Source: JANOBD01 sp031411495 | GTDB taxonomy: Bacteria; Planctomycetota; Phycisphaerae; Tepidisphaerales; Tepidisphaeraceae | Direction of reading: 5' to 3' | DNA: 42,561 nt | NCBI GenBank assembly: GCA_031411495.1 | Contig: JANOBD010000031.1 | Location: 1-42,561, forward strand | In this document: piece by piece, positions 24,783-32,580 of the stretch | How the letters are laid out: each line of letters opens with the position of its first letter | Numbering within the stretch: position 1 is the stretch's first letter | Translations under genes and position numbers: made by a program | The notes under the pieces: generated by a model | Seen by the model: only the letters and a program-made list of their open reading frames with translations | Database searches by the model: none | Told to the model about the DNA's origin: nothing

Positions 24783-26897
24783 CTACCCGTTGATTCCAAC
24801 CAGCGCCACGGCTTCCGCGTTCACTTCCGGAACCATTTCGTTCAGTCCGACGACCGGCGTCGCCGGCAATGCCGCCTCGATCATCTTCCTTACAATCCCG
24901 CGCACGTGTGGGCTCGCGAGCACTACGGCCGTCTTCCCCATCGTCGCCACCTCGTTCACCTTCTCCGCGATCCGTTGCACGATCTGCTGCTGTGTCTTGG
25001 CGGGCATCGAGTTGAGCGTGCCGGTGTCGGACCGCTGGATGTGCCCGGTGATCAGCTCTTCCAGCGCGGGATCGAGGGTGACACACCACATCTTCTCGTC
25101 CTGATCCACGTACTGCTTGCAGATCGTTCGCGCCAGCGCGTTGCGGACATATTCGGTGAGCACGTCGAGATCCTTGGTGCGCGACGCGTAGTCGCCGAGC
25201 GTTTCGAGGATCGATTCCAGGTCGCGAACCGGAACGCGTTCGCGGAGAAGGTTCTGCATGACCTTCTGCAGCTCGCCGGGCTTGATGAGCGTCGGCACGA
25301 CCTCTTCGATCAGGGCCGGACTCTTCTGCTTGAGATTTTCGAGAAGGTTCTTGATCTCCTGCCGGCTGAGCAGTTCGTGCGCGTGCTGGCGGACGACTTC
25401 CGTGAGATGGGTCGCCAACACGGCGGAGGCTTCGACGACGGTGTAGTTCGCGAGTTCGGCATCGGCCTTCTGGCTCTCGGTGATCCAATACGCCGGCAGA
25501 CCGAAGGCGGGCTCGGTGGTCTGTTCGGCGGCGTCGAGCGGCCCGGTGGCGGCGCCGCTGTCCATCGCCATGAACTGCTCGGGATAGGTGACGCCACGCG
25601 CCACGGCCTGGCCGCGGATCTTGATGACGTAGTCGTTCGCGCCCAGCGCGATGTCGTCGCGAATCCGCACCGGCGGCACGATGATGCCGAGTTCCACCGC
25701 GAGGCGTCGACGGACATTGCTGATCCGCTCGAGCAGGTCGCCGCCGCGTTTCGGATCGACAAGCTTGACCAGCCCGTATCCGATTTCGAGCGACATCGTG
25801 TCGACTTCGAGCAGTTTCTCGACCTTTTCCGGCTCCTTGGTCGCGGCGGCGGCCTTGTCGGAGACTTCCTTGTCGGCCGCCATTTTCTGCTTCTTCTTCG
25901 ACTGTTTGGTGAAGTACGCCAGGCTGCCGCAGACCGCGCCCAGCGCCAGCAGCGGAATCGCTGGCAGACCGGTGACGCTCATCAACAGCAGGAACGCGCA
26001 CGCGATGATCAACGCTTCGGGCCTTGCAAACATCTGGCCGGCGACTTCGCTGCCCAGTTCCTTCTTGCTGCTGGAACGGGTGACGATCAGGCCCGCGCCG
26101 AGCGAAACGATGAACGCCGGGATCTGGCTCACCAGGCCGTCGCCGATGGTGAGCTTGGTGTAGAGCTTGAGCACTTCCTGCCAGTTCCAGCCGTGCTCGA
26201 CAATGCCGACGTAGAAGCCGCCGAGCACGTTGATAAACGTGATGACAATTCCCGCGACGGCATCGCCGCGGACGAACTTCGACGCACCGTCCATCGCACC
26301 GTAGAAATCGGCTTCCTGGGCGATCTCTTCGCGGCGCTTGCGGGCTTCGGCCTCGCTCAGGTTGCCGCTATTGAGGTCGGCATCGATCGCCATCTGCTTG
26401 CCGGGCATCGCATCGAGTGTGAATCGCGCGGCCACTTCCGAGATGCGCGTAGCACCTTTAGTGATCACGACGAACTGGATCACGAAAATGATGATGAAGA
26501 TGATGATGCCGACGACGAGCGAACCGCCGGTCACAAAGCTGGAGAACGCCTGCACGACCTCGCCGGCCGAGTGAATCGCCTGCGTCGGGTCGGTGGCGCG
26601 GTCGCCGGCTGTCAGAATCAGACGCGTCGTCGCAACGTTCAGCACGAGGCGAAACAGCGTGATCGCCAGCAGCAGTGACGGCAGCACCGCGAACTCCAGC
26701 GGACTCTTCACGTAGATCGTCGTCGCGAGAACGATGATCGAGATGGTGATGTTCACCACCAGCAGCAGGTCGAGCACGAATGGGGGCAATGGGATCAGGA
26801 TGACCGCGATCAATCCGATAAACGCGATCGGAAACAGCAGATCGCGATTGCTCTGCAGCTTCAGGAGGAAGGGATGTTGGCTCAGGGCTTGGGACAT
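24783..26897 (-). CDS. flhA: Flagellar export gate protein FlhA
   Basis: FlhA is the largest export-gate subunit, forming a nonameric ring that hands substrates to the channel. The 704-residue protein has eight N-terminal membrane segments (for example FLLKLQSNRDLLFPIAFIGL and FVLDLLLVVNITISIIVLAT). The FHIPEP-family signature lies around KGATRISEVAARFTLDAMPG and KQMAIDADLNSG, and the large cytoplasmic domain includes VVEASAVLATHLTEVVRQHA and LNSMPAKTQQQIVQRI. The start at 26897 lacks a clear Shine-Dalgarno sequence because a 69-base palindrome occupies the gap to flhB. Confidence 0.97.
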   Translation of the reverse strand: MSQALSQHPFLLKLQSNRDLLFPIAFIGLIAVILIPLPPFVLDLLLVVNITISIIVLATTIYVKSPLEFAVLPSLLLAITLFRLVLNVATTRLILTAGDRATDPTQAIHSAGEVVQAFSSFVTGGSLVVGIIIFIIIFVIQFVVITKGATRISEVAARFTLDAMPGKQMAIDADLNSGNLSEAEARKRREEIAQEADFYGAMDGASKFVRGDAVAGIVITFINVLGGFYVGIVEHGWNWQEVLKLYTKLTIGDGLVSQIPAFIVSLGAGLIVTRSSSKKELGSEVAGQMFARPEALIIACAFLLLMSVTGLPAIPLLALGAVCGSLAYFTKQSKKKQKMAADKEVSDKAAAATKEPEKVEKLLEVDTMSLEIGYGLVKLVDPKRGGDLLERISNVRRRLAVELGIIVPPVRIRDDIALGANDYVIKIRGQAVARGVTYPEQFMAMDSGAATGPLDAAEQTTEPAFGLPAYWITESQKADAELANYTVVEASAVLATHLTEVVRQHAHELLSRQEIKNLLENLKQKSPALIEEVVPTLIKPGELQKVMQNLLRERVPVRDLESILETLGDYASRTKDLDVLTEYVRNALARTICKQYVDQDEKMWCVTLDPALEELITGHIQRSDTGTLNSMPAKTQQQIVQRIAEKVNEVATMGKTAVVLASPHVRGIVRKMIEAALPATPVVGLNEMVPEVNAEAVALVGING

Positions 26898-26901
26898 CGT
26901 G

Positions 26902-26970
26902 GTTTGCGGTTAGCAGTTTGCGGTTTGCGGTAAAGCGTTTACGGCGAACCGCAAACTGCTAACCGCAAAC
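26902..26970. repeat. 69-base near-perfect palindrome filling the flhB-flhA gap
   Basis: Arms of 24 bases (26902-26925 and 26947-26970) are perfect inverted copies, built from GTTTGCGGTT units separated by AGCA. The inside (26926-26946) continues the pairing for nine more positions with one mismatch, leaving a three-base loop. It lies four bases from the flhB stop and four from the flhA start. The RNA would form a very stable hairpin across the flhA ribosome site. Confidence 0.9.
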
Positions 26971-26974
26971 GCGT

Positions 26975-28051
26975 CTAACCCGCCACCCTCCGTTTCACCT
27001 TGCCAGAAAGTTCGTAAACGTATGCCAGGATCTCGGCCACGACAGAGTAAAACTCCTCGGGAATCTCCTGGCCGACTTCGCACAGTTTGTAGAGCGCGCG
27101 CGCGAGTGGCGGACGCTCGATGATCGGGATGCCGTGTTCGACCGCGAGTTCGCGGATGCGGAACGCGAGAAAGTCGGCGCCCTTGGCGACGACGCGCGGC
27201 GCGTTCATCTTGTCGGCGTCGTACTTGAGCGCGATCGCAAAGTGGGTCGGGTTGGTGACGATCACATCAGCGGTCGGCACCGTCGACTTGATCCGCTTCA
27301 TCGCCTGCTGCATCTGGATCTGCCGGCGGCGGGCCTTGATCTTCGGGTCGCCGTCCATGCGCTTCATTTCGTCTTTGACCTCCTGCTTGGTCATCTTTAG
27401 ATCCTGTTCGTGCTTCCATTTCTGGTAGCTGAAATCGAGGATCGCGAGGATGAGCAGGACGATGCCGATACGCAGCGTGATGTCGTACACGATGCCGCCG
27501 CAGAGCGCGAAAATCTGCAGGACATCGAGATTGGCGACGCCGACGATCGTGCCGATTTTTCCCGAGACCGCCGAGTAGGCGATGAAGCTGACGAGGATCA
27601 GCTTGAGGATGTTCATCCCCATCTGCACCGGTCCGCGCCCGCCGCCAAAGAGTTTCTTCACGCCGGCGATCGGGTTGAACGGGAACTTCGGCTGGAGCTT
27701 TTTCAGGTTCGGGTGAAAACCGACCTGCAGCCAGTTCGCGAAGATGGCGATCAGCATGGTGCCCAGCAGCATCGGCAGCATCGCGCGGATGATGAGCGAT
27801 GTCGTGCCGACAACCAGTGGCGAGAGGTCGCGGACGTTGTTGAGGGTGAGGTGGCCCGCGAGGCCGGATTCGACGAGCTTTCGCAGCGCATCGATGATCC
27901 GCGCGCCGCTCATGGAAATGAGGATGGTGATGCCGACCAGCAACATCGCCGCGGTGAGGTCGGCGCTGCGCGCGACGTTCCCCTGCTCCTGTGCTTCCTG
28001 TCGGCGGCGCGGGGTGGGTGCTTCGGTTTTGTCGCCGTTCTCTTCAGCCAT
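26975..28051 (-). CDS. flhB: Flagellar export substrate-switch protein FlhB
   Basis: FlhB sits at the export gate and changes specificity from hook to filament substrates after self-cleavage. The 358-residue protein begins DKTEAPTPRRRQEAQEQGNV, the conserved N-terminus, has four membrane segments, and carries the autocleavage motif NPTH at residues 267-270 (VIVTNPTHFAIALKYD), almost the same position as in Salmonella. The C-terminal cytoplasmic domain includes GADFLAFRIRELAVEHGIPI and PPLARALYKLCEVGQEIPEE. The ribosome site is poor, with AAGG abutting the ATG. Confidence 0.97.
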   Translation of the reverse strand: MAEENGDKTEAPTPRRRQEAQEQGNVARSADLTAAMLLVGITILISMSGARIIDALRKLVESGLAGHLTLNNVRDLSPLVVGTTSLIIRAMLPMLLGTMLIAIFANWLQVGFHPNLKKLQPKFPFNPIAGVKKLFGGGRGPVQMGMNILKLILVSFIAYSAVSGKIGTIVGVANLDVLQIFALCGGIVYDITLRIGIVLLILAILDFSYQKWKHEQDLKMTKQEVKDEMKRMDGDPKIKARRRQIQMQQAMKRIKSTVPTADVIVTNPTHFAIALKYDADKMNAPRVVAKGADFLAFRIRELAVEHGIPIIERPPLARALYKLCEVGQEIPEEFYSVVAEILAYVYELSGKVKRRVAG

Positions 28052-28086
28052 CCTTGGCTCGCGTACGCTTTACCTTCGCGTGTGCG

Positions 28087-28866
28087 TTACCTTCCGTGAA
28101 AGAGTTGCCTGACGATGAGCAGACCGGAATCAAGATCATTCGAGATCACCGACGCCGCGATCGGCACGCCGATGTACATAACGATCACGCCAAGCATGCC
28201 GCGCACCGCCATGCCCGCCGACATGACATTGAGCTGCGGCACGGTTTTGCTGATGCAGCCCATCGAGACATCGACGATGATCATGGTGACGAACATCGGC
28301 GCCGCCAGCCGCATCGCCAGCAGCGTGGCCGAGGACATCGCCTTCAAAAGTACTTCGAAGAGTTGCGGGTCGAACGCGATAGACAGCGGCGGCACCTGAA
28401 CCAGCGAATCGTGCGTGCCGATGATCAGTTGCCGATGCCCGCCGAGGATCAGGAACGTCGCGGTGGTGAGCATGAAGTACATGTCGCCGATGATCGACCC
28501 ACCGGCGCCGAACTGCGGATCGAACACTTCTGAGATGTTGAGCCCGATCTGGTGGCTGATCATCGATCCCGCCCACTGGGCGGCGACGAAGACGAGCGAG
28601 ACGATCAATCCCAGCGCCAACCCGTACAACATCTCGCCGATCAGGCCAACGACCATCTGCCCCAGGTTCTGCGGCAGCACCCAATCCATGGTGTTGAGCG
28701 TGGACATCATCGAGACGGCCATGACGAGCGCCATCATGGCTTTGAAACGGCGTGGGATGCGTGCCGATCCGAAGAGCGGCGCCATCAGGAAAAGCCCGCC
28801 CACGCGGAAGAAGGTGAGCACGAAGCCCACGGCAAGTCGATCGAGGTTGGCCAGGTCGGGAAACAT
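28087..28866 (-). CDS. fliR: Flagellar export gate protein FliR
   Basis: FliR forms, with FliP and FliQ, the helical core of the export channel. I take the ATG at 28866 (MFPDLANLDRLAVGFVLTFF), for 259 residues; a TTG at 28878 would add four residues. Family signs are VLTFFRVGGLFLMAPLFGS and ARIPRRFKAMMALVMAVSM near the N-terminus, AQWAGSMISHQIGLNISEVF in the middle, and six hydrophobic segments. Length fits the usual 250-265. It lies between fliQ and flhB, as in most flagellar loci. Confidence 0.95.
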   Translation of the reverse strand: MFPDLANLDRLAVGFVLTFFRVGGLFLMAPLFGSARIPRRFKAMMALVMAVSMMSTLNTMDWVLPQNLGQMVVGLIGEMLYGLALGLIVSLVFVAAQWAGSMISHQIGLNISEVFDPQFGAGGSIIGDMYFMLTTATFLILGGHRQLIIGTHDSLVQVPPLSIAFDPQLFEVLLKAMSSATLLAMRLAAPMFVTMIIVDVSMGCISKTVPQLNVMSAGMAVRGMLGVIVMYIGVPIAASVISNDLDSGLLIVRQLFHGR

Positions 28867-28911
28867 GTGGCAATTCAAACGCCAGGCAATTGGCGGCGCG
28901 CCTCGTCAGAG

Positions 28912-29175
28912 CTAAGGCGTGCCTCCGGTGGTAAAGATCGCTGCCGAGTACTCCATCAGCCGCGTCGCGATCCACGGCAACAAGACCGCCGCCGCGATGA
29001 CCATCGCGGTGATCTTTGGAATCAGGGTGAGCGTTTGTTCCTGGATCTGCGTGATCGCCTGCAGAATGCTCACGGCGACGCCCACGACAAGGCCGATGAT
29101 CAGCATCGGCGATGCGATCAGCAGCGTCATGATCAGCGTGTGACGGACCAGGTCGGTCGCGGTGTCAAGCGTCAC
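28912..29175 (-). CDS. fliQ: Flagellar export gate protein FliQ
   Basis: An 87-residue two-helix membrane protein of the export channel; four copies normally surround FliP5FliR1. Segments are about residues 15-38 (MTLLIASPMLIIGLVVGVAV) and 53-72 (IPKITAMVIAAAVLLPWIAT), and the family motif ILQAITQIQEQTLTLIPKI lies between them. The GTG start at 29175 has a strong GGAGGAG four bases upstream. Confidence 0.96.
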   Translation of the reverse strand: MTLDTATDLVRHTLIMTLLIASPMLIIGLVVGVAVSILQAITQIQEQTLTLIPKITAMVIAAAVLLPWIATRLMEYSAAIFTTGGTP

Positions 29176-29218
29176 TGCACTCCTCCATGAGCGCTGAGCG
29201 TCAACGGAAATGATTCGA

Positions 29219-29236
29219 GCGCAAATCCATTTGCGC
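29219..29236. repeat. Perfect 8-bp palindrome in the fliP-fliQ gap
   Basis: GCGCAAAT at 29219-29226 and ATTTGCGC at 29229-29236 are exact inverted copies around CC. The gap (29176-29251) otherwise holds no gene. Confidence 0.6.
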
Positions 29237-29251
29237 CTTCAAGCGGTTCAC

Positions 29252-30043
29252 CTATCCCAGTGGAACTGTTCCAAAGCTACCCATCAGGTTCCCAACGATC
29301 AAGCGCCATCCGTCCACAAGGACGAATAAGAGCAATTTGAACGGGAGCGAGATGAGAACGGGCGGCAGCATCATCATGCCCATGCTGATGAGCACTGTCG
29401 AGATCACCATGTCGATCACCAGAAACGGCAGGTAGATCGTAAAGCCCATCAGGAACGCCGTCTTCAATTCGCTCAGCATGAACGCCGGAATGATCGCCAT
29501 CGTGCTCACATCGCCCCACTCCTTGGGGTCTTCGGCATGATTGAAGCGATGGAACATGATCGCGTCTTCGTCATTGTTGTAGTAACGGATCTGGCCGATC
29601 ATGAAATCGCGGAGCGGGGTGATCGCCTTGTCCAGCGCGACCCGCTGATCCATCGTTCCATTCATGTAAGGCTGCAGCGCCTCGTTATTCACGCGGTTGA
29701 ATGTCGGCCCCATGACCAGAAACGTCATGAACATCGCCAGGCCGATCAGGATCTGGTTCGGCGGGAGCTGCTGCGTTCCCAGCGCCTGGCGCAGCAGCGA
29801 GAGCACGATGATCATCCGCGTGAAGCTGGTCATCATGATCACGATCGACGGCGCCAGCGAGAGCACCGTGAGCAGGATCAACAGCTGCATCGAAGACGAC
29901 AGATTGTCCCGGTTGGTGAGGTCCGGCATCTTGAACGACGTCGGCACGATCGACGAATCGGCCGCCTGCGCCAACGCGGGCGCTGCGCCAAAGAGCAGAA
30001 TGACGATCGCGAAAAACAACTTTCGATACACTCGAGACTCCAT
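29252..30043 (-). CDS. fliP: Flagellar export gate protein FliP
   Basis: FliP is the main channel-forming export subunit. Taken from the ATG at 30043, the 263-residue product has a cleavable signal peptide (RKLFFAIVILLFGAAPALAQA), as FliP does in many bacteria; an ATG at 30073 would extend it by ten residues. Signature blocks are LLTVLSLAPSIVIMMTSFTR, IIVLSLLRQALGTQQLPPNQ, ALDKAITPLRDFMIGQI, and the C-terminal LKTAFLMGFTIYLPFLVIDM and GMMMLPPVLISLPFKLLLFV. Confidence 0.96.
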   Translation of the reverse strand: MESRVYRKLFFAIVILLFGAAPALAQAADSSIVPTSFKMPDLTNRDNLSSSMQLLILLTVLSLAPSIVIMMTSFTRMIIVLSLLRQALGTQQLPPNQILIGLAMFMTFLVMGPTFNRVNNEALQPYMNGTMDQRVALDKAITPLRDFMIGQIRYYNNDEDAIMFHRFNHAEDPKEWGDVSTMAIIPAFMLSELKTAFLMGFTIYLPFLVIDMVISTVLISMGMMMLPPVLISLPFKLLLFVLVDGWRLIVGNLMGSFGTVPLG

Positions 30044-30085
30044 TCTCACGTGTAATTCGAACACACAATCCATCGAAACGACAAC

Positions 30086-30745
30086 TCAATCCCGGCCGAT
30101 CTGGCCGCGAATCGACTTCATCTTCTCCAGCAGACTGGACAATTCCGAGCGCATCTGCTCGGTCTCGCCGGCCGGATGCATCTCTGGCTCGCGATCGGCT
30201 GGTGATGCGCCGGCATCCGCCGACTCGTCGTCGAGTTTCTTCTGTGCCCTGCCGAACAATCCGCCGAACGCCGTTGCACGCTGCGTTCGCTGCTCATCGA
30301 GTTTGCCGACGAGCTGGGCGATCTCATCGGCATCATCGATCTGCGCCAGCGTCGAGAGGTTGCCGTTGCTCTCGCCGACGACGACCACGCGACGCCCGAC
30401 CTGAAGCAACAGGATCTGCTGGCGGGGCGCGAGCACCGTTCGATTCAGCACCTGGACCGCCTTGCTGCCGCCGGGCGATACGGAGCCTTGGTAAAACCGC
30501 TTGAGGATCAACCGCGACAGAAAGATCAGGCCGACAACGATGACCAGCGCCAGGAGCATCCGCGAGACATCGACGCCGAGCGAGGGCATCGCGATCGGCT
30601 GTGACGACGCGACCCGGCCCGACGCCTGCCCGGCGCGGATCTCCAACGAGTCGGTCGGCGAAGCGCCAATCGCGCTCGCGATCATCACCTGCGTGCACAC
30701 GAACCCGCTCAGGAGGTAGTTCGGAAGTCGACGCCGCATGTTCAT
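30086..30745 (-). CDS. fliO: Flagellar assembly protein FliO
   Basis: FliO helps assemble the FliP ring. The 219-residue product has an N-terminal hydrophobic segment, a single strong membrane helix (SRMLLALVIVVGLIFLSRLI, about residues 61-80), and a cytoplasmic FliO domain with VQVLNRTVLAPRQQILLLQV and GRRVVVVGESNGNLSTLAQI. The C-terminal acidic and charged tail is longer than usual. The start overlaps the fliN stop by four bases (ATGA), indicating translational coupling. Confidence 0.9.
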   Translation of the reverse strand: MNMRRRLPNYLLSGFVCTQVMIASAIGASPTDSLEIRAGQASGRVASSQPIAMPSLGVDVSRMLLALVIVVGLIFLSRLILKRFYQGSVSPGGSKAVQVLNRTVLAPRQQILLLQVGRRVVVVGESNGNLSTLAQIDDADEIAQLVGKLDEQRTQRATAFGGLFGRAQKKLDDESADAGASPADREPEMHPAGETEQMRSELSSLLEKMKSIRGQIGRD

Positions 30746-31296
30746 CCCACTTCGGTCACGCCGGCGAGAATCTCATTCACACGCACGCAGAAGGAGTCGT
30801 TGAGGACCAGCACTTCGCCGCGGGCGACGAGCCGGTCGTTCACAAACACGTCGACCGGGTCGCCGGCGAGCTTGTCGAGTTCGACGACACTGCCCTCGGC
30901 AAGCCGAAGCACGTCTTCCACGAGCATCTTGCTCCGGCCGAGCTCGATCTTGACGTTCAATTCGACGTCGCGGAGCAGGTCGATGCTGGAAACCTGCGCA
31001 TCGGCCATGGCGCGCTGCAGGTCGGGGAGGTCCATCGGCATCGCGCCGCCTGCGAGGGAGGGAATGCTGATGTTGGCGGCGGCGGCGGCGGCGGTTTCGA
31101 CCGCGCTGTGGGCGGCCGCGTCGTCGAAGGTCGCGCTGGCGAGCAGCTCGTCAATGGCGGATTGGTCGTCCGCGGCGGTTTCGTCGGCGGCCGGCGTGGC
31201 GGCTGCATCACTGCTGCCGGGGCCCTTGTTCATTTCCGCTAAGAGTGCGTCGATATCGGCGTCGGTGATGCCGCCGCCGGGGGATTCGTTGGCCAT
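30742..31296 (-). CDS. fliN: Flagellar motor switch protein FliN
   Basis: FliN forms part of the C-ring that switches rotation and binds FliH. The C-terminal ~85 residues are the SpoA/FliN domain: LLRDVELNVKIELGRSKMLV, VLRLAEGSVVELDKLAGDPV, VFVNDRLVARGEVLVLNDSF and RVNEIL. The N-terminal ~100 residues are an Ala/Asp-rich extension without FliM-type features, so this is FliN and not a FliM or FliM-FliN fusion. fliM is absent between fliL and here. ATG at 31296 with AAGGA seven bases upstream. Confidence 0.95.
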   Translation of the reverse strand: MANESPGGGITDADIDALLAEMNKGPGSSDAAATPAADETAADDQSAIDELLASATFDDAAAHSAVETAAAAAANISIPSLAGGAMPMDLPDLQRAMADAQVSSIDLLRDVELNVKIELGRSKMLVEDVLRLAEGSVVELDKLAGDPVDVFVNDRLVARGEVLVLNDSFCVRVNEILAGVTEVG

Positions 31297-31401
31297 GGAA
31301 CCATCCTTGGTACGAGGCAGCCCGCTTCCATCGGGCCCTTCGGAAAGGAGTTCAACGGCAATACCTATGACGATCGACTGACTCGGAAGTCGGTGATCGA
31401 C

Positions 31402-32040
31402 TTAGAAGTCGGCACGGAACGGGATGCAACGCGGGACCAGCACTTCTTCGATCACGCCATCGCCGACGATCTCATCGAGCTGGTATTTCACCTGCCGTTT
31501 GAGCGTCTCCAGTCCCGGTTCAACCTGTCCGTTGAGCTTCTCCGGATCTGACTGTGCGATGATCGTTCGGATTCGGTCACTAATCAAGGCTTTTCGCTCT
31601 TCTACCTTCTTTTGCGCGTCTTCGTAGTTTTTGCCCATTACCTGGGCCTCGATCGCGACGTCGTAGAGGTACATCTTGCCCGAGACCTTGTTGGGCGCGC
31701 GGAACTCGATGAGCGGCATGGAGTACCTGAGATTCTTTTTCTTGGGTGCCGGGCCCTTCTCCTTTTCGCCTTCACCACCAGCGGCCTCAGCGGACTCGAC
31801 ATCGCCGCCGTCGTCGCCCTCGGCGTGCTCGCCTTCGGCGGCGTGGAGTTCAGCGCCTTCGGTCGCGGCGGGTTTGGAACCCATCATCTTGAACGCGCCG
31901 AACAGGATCGCGCCTTCAATCACCATCACGCCGCCAAGCAGCACTGGCAACTTTGTCAGCAGCGCCATGATCCCGCCGCCCTTGGCCTTGGCTTCACCTT
32001 CTTTGGGTTCTTCCTTCTTCTCTTTGGGCTTGTCGCTCAT
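31402..32040 (-). CDS. fliL: Flagellar basal body-associated protein FliL
   Basis: FliL surrounds the stator units and supports torque. I start at the ATG at 32040 (MSDKPKEKKEEPK), giving 212 residues; an ATG at 32070 adds ten. The layout is a Lys/Glu-rich cytoplasmic N-terminus, one membrane helix (LPVLLGGVMVIEGAILFGAF), an unusually long acidic linker of about 50 residues (Ala/Glu/Gly/Asp), and the periplasmic FliL domain. That domain has LIEFRAPNKVSGKMYLYDVA and KALISDRIRTIIAQSDPEKL. Similarity to FliL is moderate, but position and layout agree. Confidence 0.8.
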   Translation of the reverse strand: MSDKPKEKKEEPKEGEAKAKGGGIMALLTKLPVLLGGVMVIEGAILFGAFKMMGSKPAATEGAELHAAEGEHAEGDDGGDVESAEAAGGEGEKEKGPAPKKKNLRYSMPLIEFRAPNKVSGKMYLYDVAIEAQVMGKNYEDAQKKVEERKALISDRIRTIIAQSDPEKLNGQVEPGLETLKRQVKYQLDEIVGDGVIEEVLVPRCIPFRADF

Positions 32041-32154
32041 GGTCGGTCTGGTTCCTTTCGATCGCTGCATAGCGCGAATCCGCGCTACTCCCCGTATCGA
32101 CCATCGGAACCCCTCGCCTTTGCGCGGTTTTTGCGCTAACCGGTGTACGTCCGA

Positions 32155-32349
32155 TTATCCCGCGATCGGCCGACGGGTCATGCGGGCCCACTCGATCGCC
32201 CGGCGAATCACTTCCTGCATCGCTTCCTTCACCATGTACTTTTCGCCCGCATCACAACAGACGACCGTGTCGGGCGTCGACTCCACGTAGCGAATTCGCT
32301 CGGCATTGATAACGATTTGCTGCCCGTTCAGTCGTGTCAGCGGAATCAT
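32155..32349 (-). CDS. flbD: FlbD/SwrD-family small flagellar protein
   Basis: A 64-residue protein, MIPLTRLNGQQIVINAERIR then YVESTPDTVVCCDAGEKYMV and KEAMQEVIRRAIEW. This matches the FlbD family (MIxLTRLNG.x.xxINxDxIxxIExTPDTxI.L..GxK), known as SwrD in Bacillus subtilis, where it raises stator torque. It is a firmicute/spirochaete-type flagellar gene and usually sits upstream of motA/motB. Here it is followed by fliL, and no mot gene is in the window. AGGAGG lies five bases before the ATG at 32349. Confidence 0.9.
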   Translation of the reverse strand: MIPLTRLNGQQIVINAERIRYVESTPDTVVCCDAGEKYMVKEAMQEVIRRAIEWARMTRRPIAG

Positions 32350-32363
32350 GATGGCCTCCTAAG

Positions 32364-32466
32364 CGGGGATGAGGGATGAGGGATGAAAGAAATTGACGAG
32401 AATGAACAGAGTCTTCACGGGAAAGCCGCGATCCGACTTCATCCCGCCGCCCTCATCCTTCATCCC
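32364..32466. repeat. GATGAGG-type interspersed inverted repeat, copy 1
   Basis: Left arm at about 32364-32387 has GGGGATGAGGGATGAGGGAT. The right arm, about 32436-32466, is its imperfect inverted copy with TTCATCCCGCCGCCCTCATC. The pairing has a five- to six-base insertion. The right arm is almost identical to that of the copy at 39863-39926 (both CCGACTT, then TCATCCC, then CCGCCCTCATCC). The loop here is about 48 bases. Confidence 0.72.
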
Positions 32467-32478
32467 TTGTTCAATGGC

Positions 32479-32516
32479 GCCCCCGCGACAGCAGAATAAA
32501 CACCTGTCGCGGGGGC
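32479..32516 (-). terminator. Strong hairpin between flgE and flbD
   Basis: A perfect 13-bp stem (GCCCCCGCGACAG at 32479-32491 with its complement at 32504-32516) closes a 12-base loop. It lies 65 bases past the flgE stop on the minus strand. No T-run follows, so it may be an attenuator, an RNA-processing or stability element, or a palindromic repeat rather than a true terminator. Confidence 0.45.
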
Positions 32517-32536
32517 TAAACCCAACGCTAAGCCGT

Positions 32537-32556
32537 ACGCGGCACGCTTGCCGCGT
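32537..32556. repeat. 8-bp palindrome downstream of flgE
   Basis: ACGCGGCA at 32537-32544 and TGCCGCGT at 32549-32556 are perfect inverted copies around CGCT. It is the third palindrome in the 231-base flgE-flbD gap. Confidence 0.55.
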
Positions 32557-32580
32557 CACCTGTTTCAGTTATCGGTCCTC

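Noticed and set aside
24606..26678. A 690-residue plus-strand frame opposite flhA
   Set aside because: It is a shadow frame across the unmistakable FlhA coding region, with an Arg/His/Asp-rich composition.
32359..32559. A 66-residue minus-strand frame between flgE and flbD
   Set aside because: It lies across palindromic repeats, has no ribosome site, and its protein (KTLFILVNFFHPSSLIPA end) is just the repeat translated.
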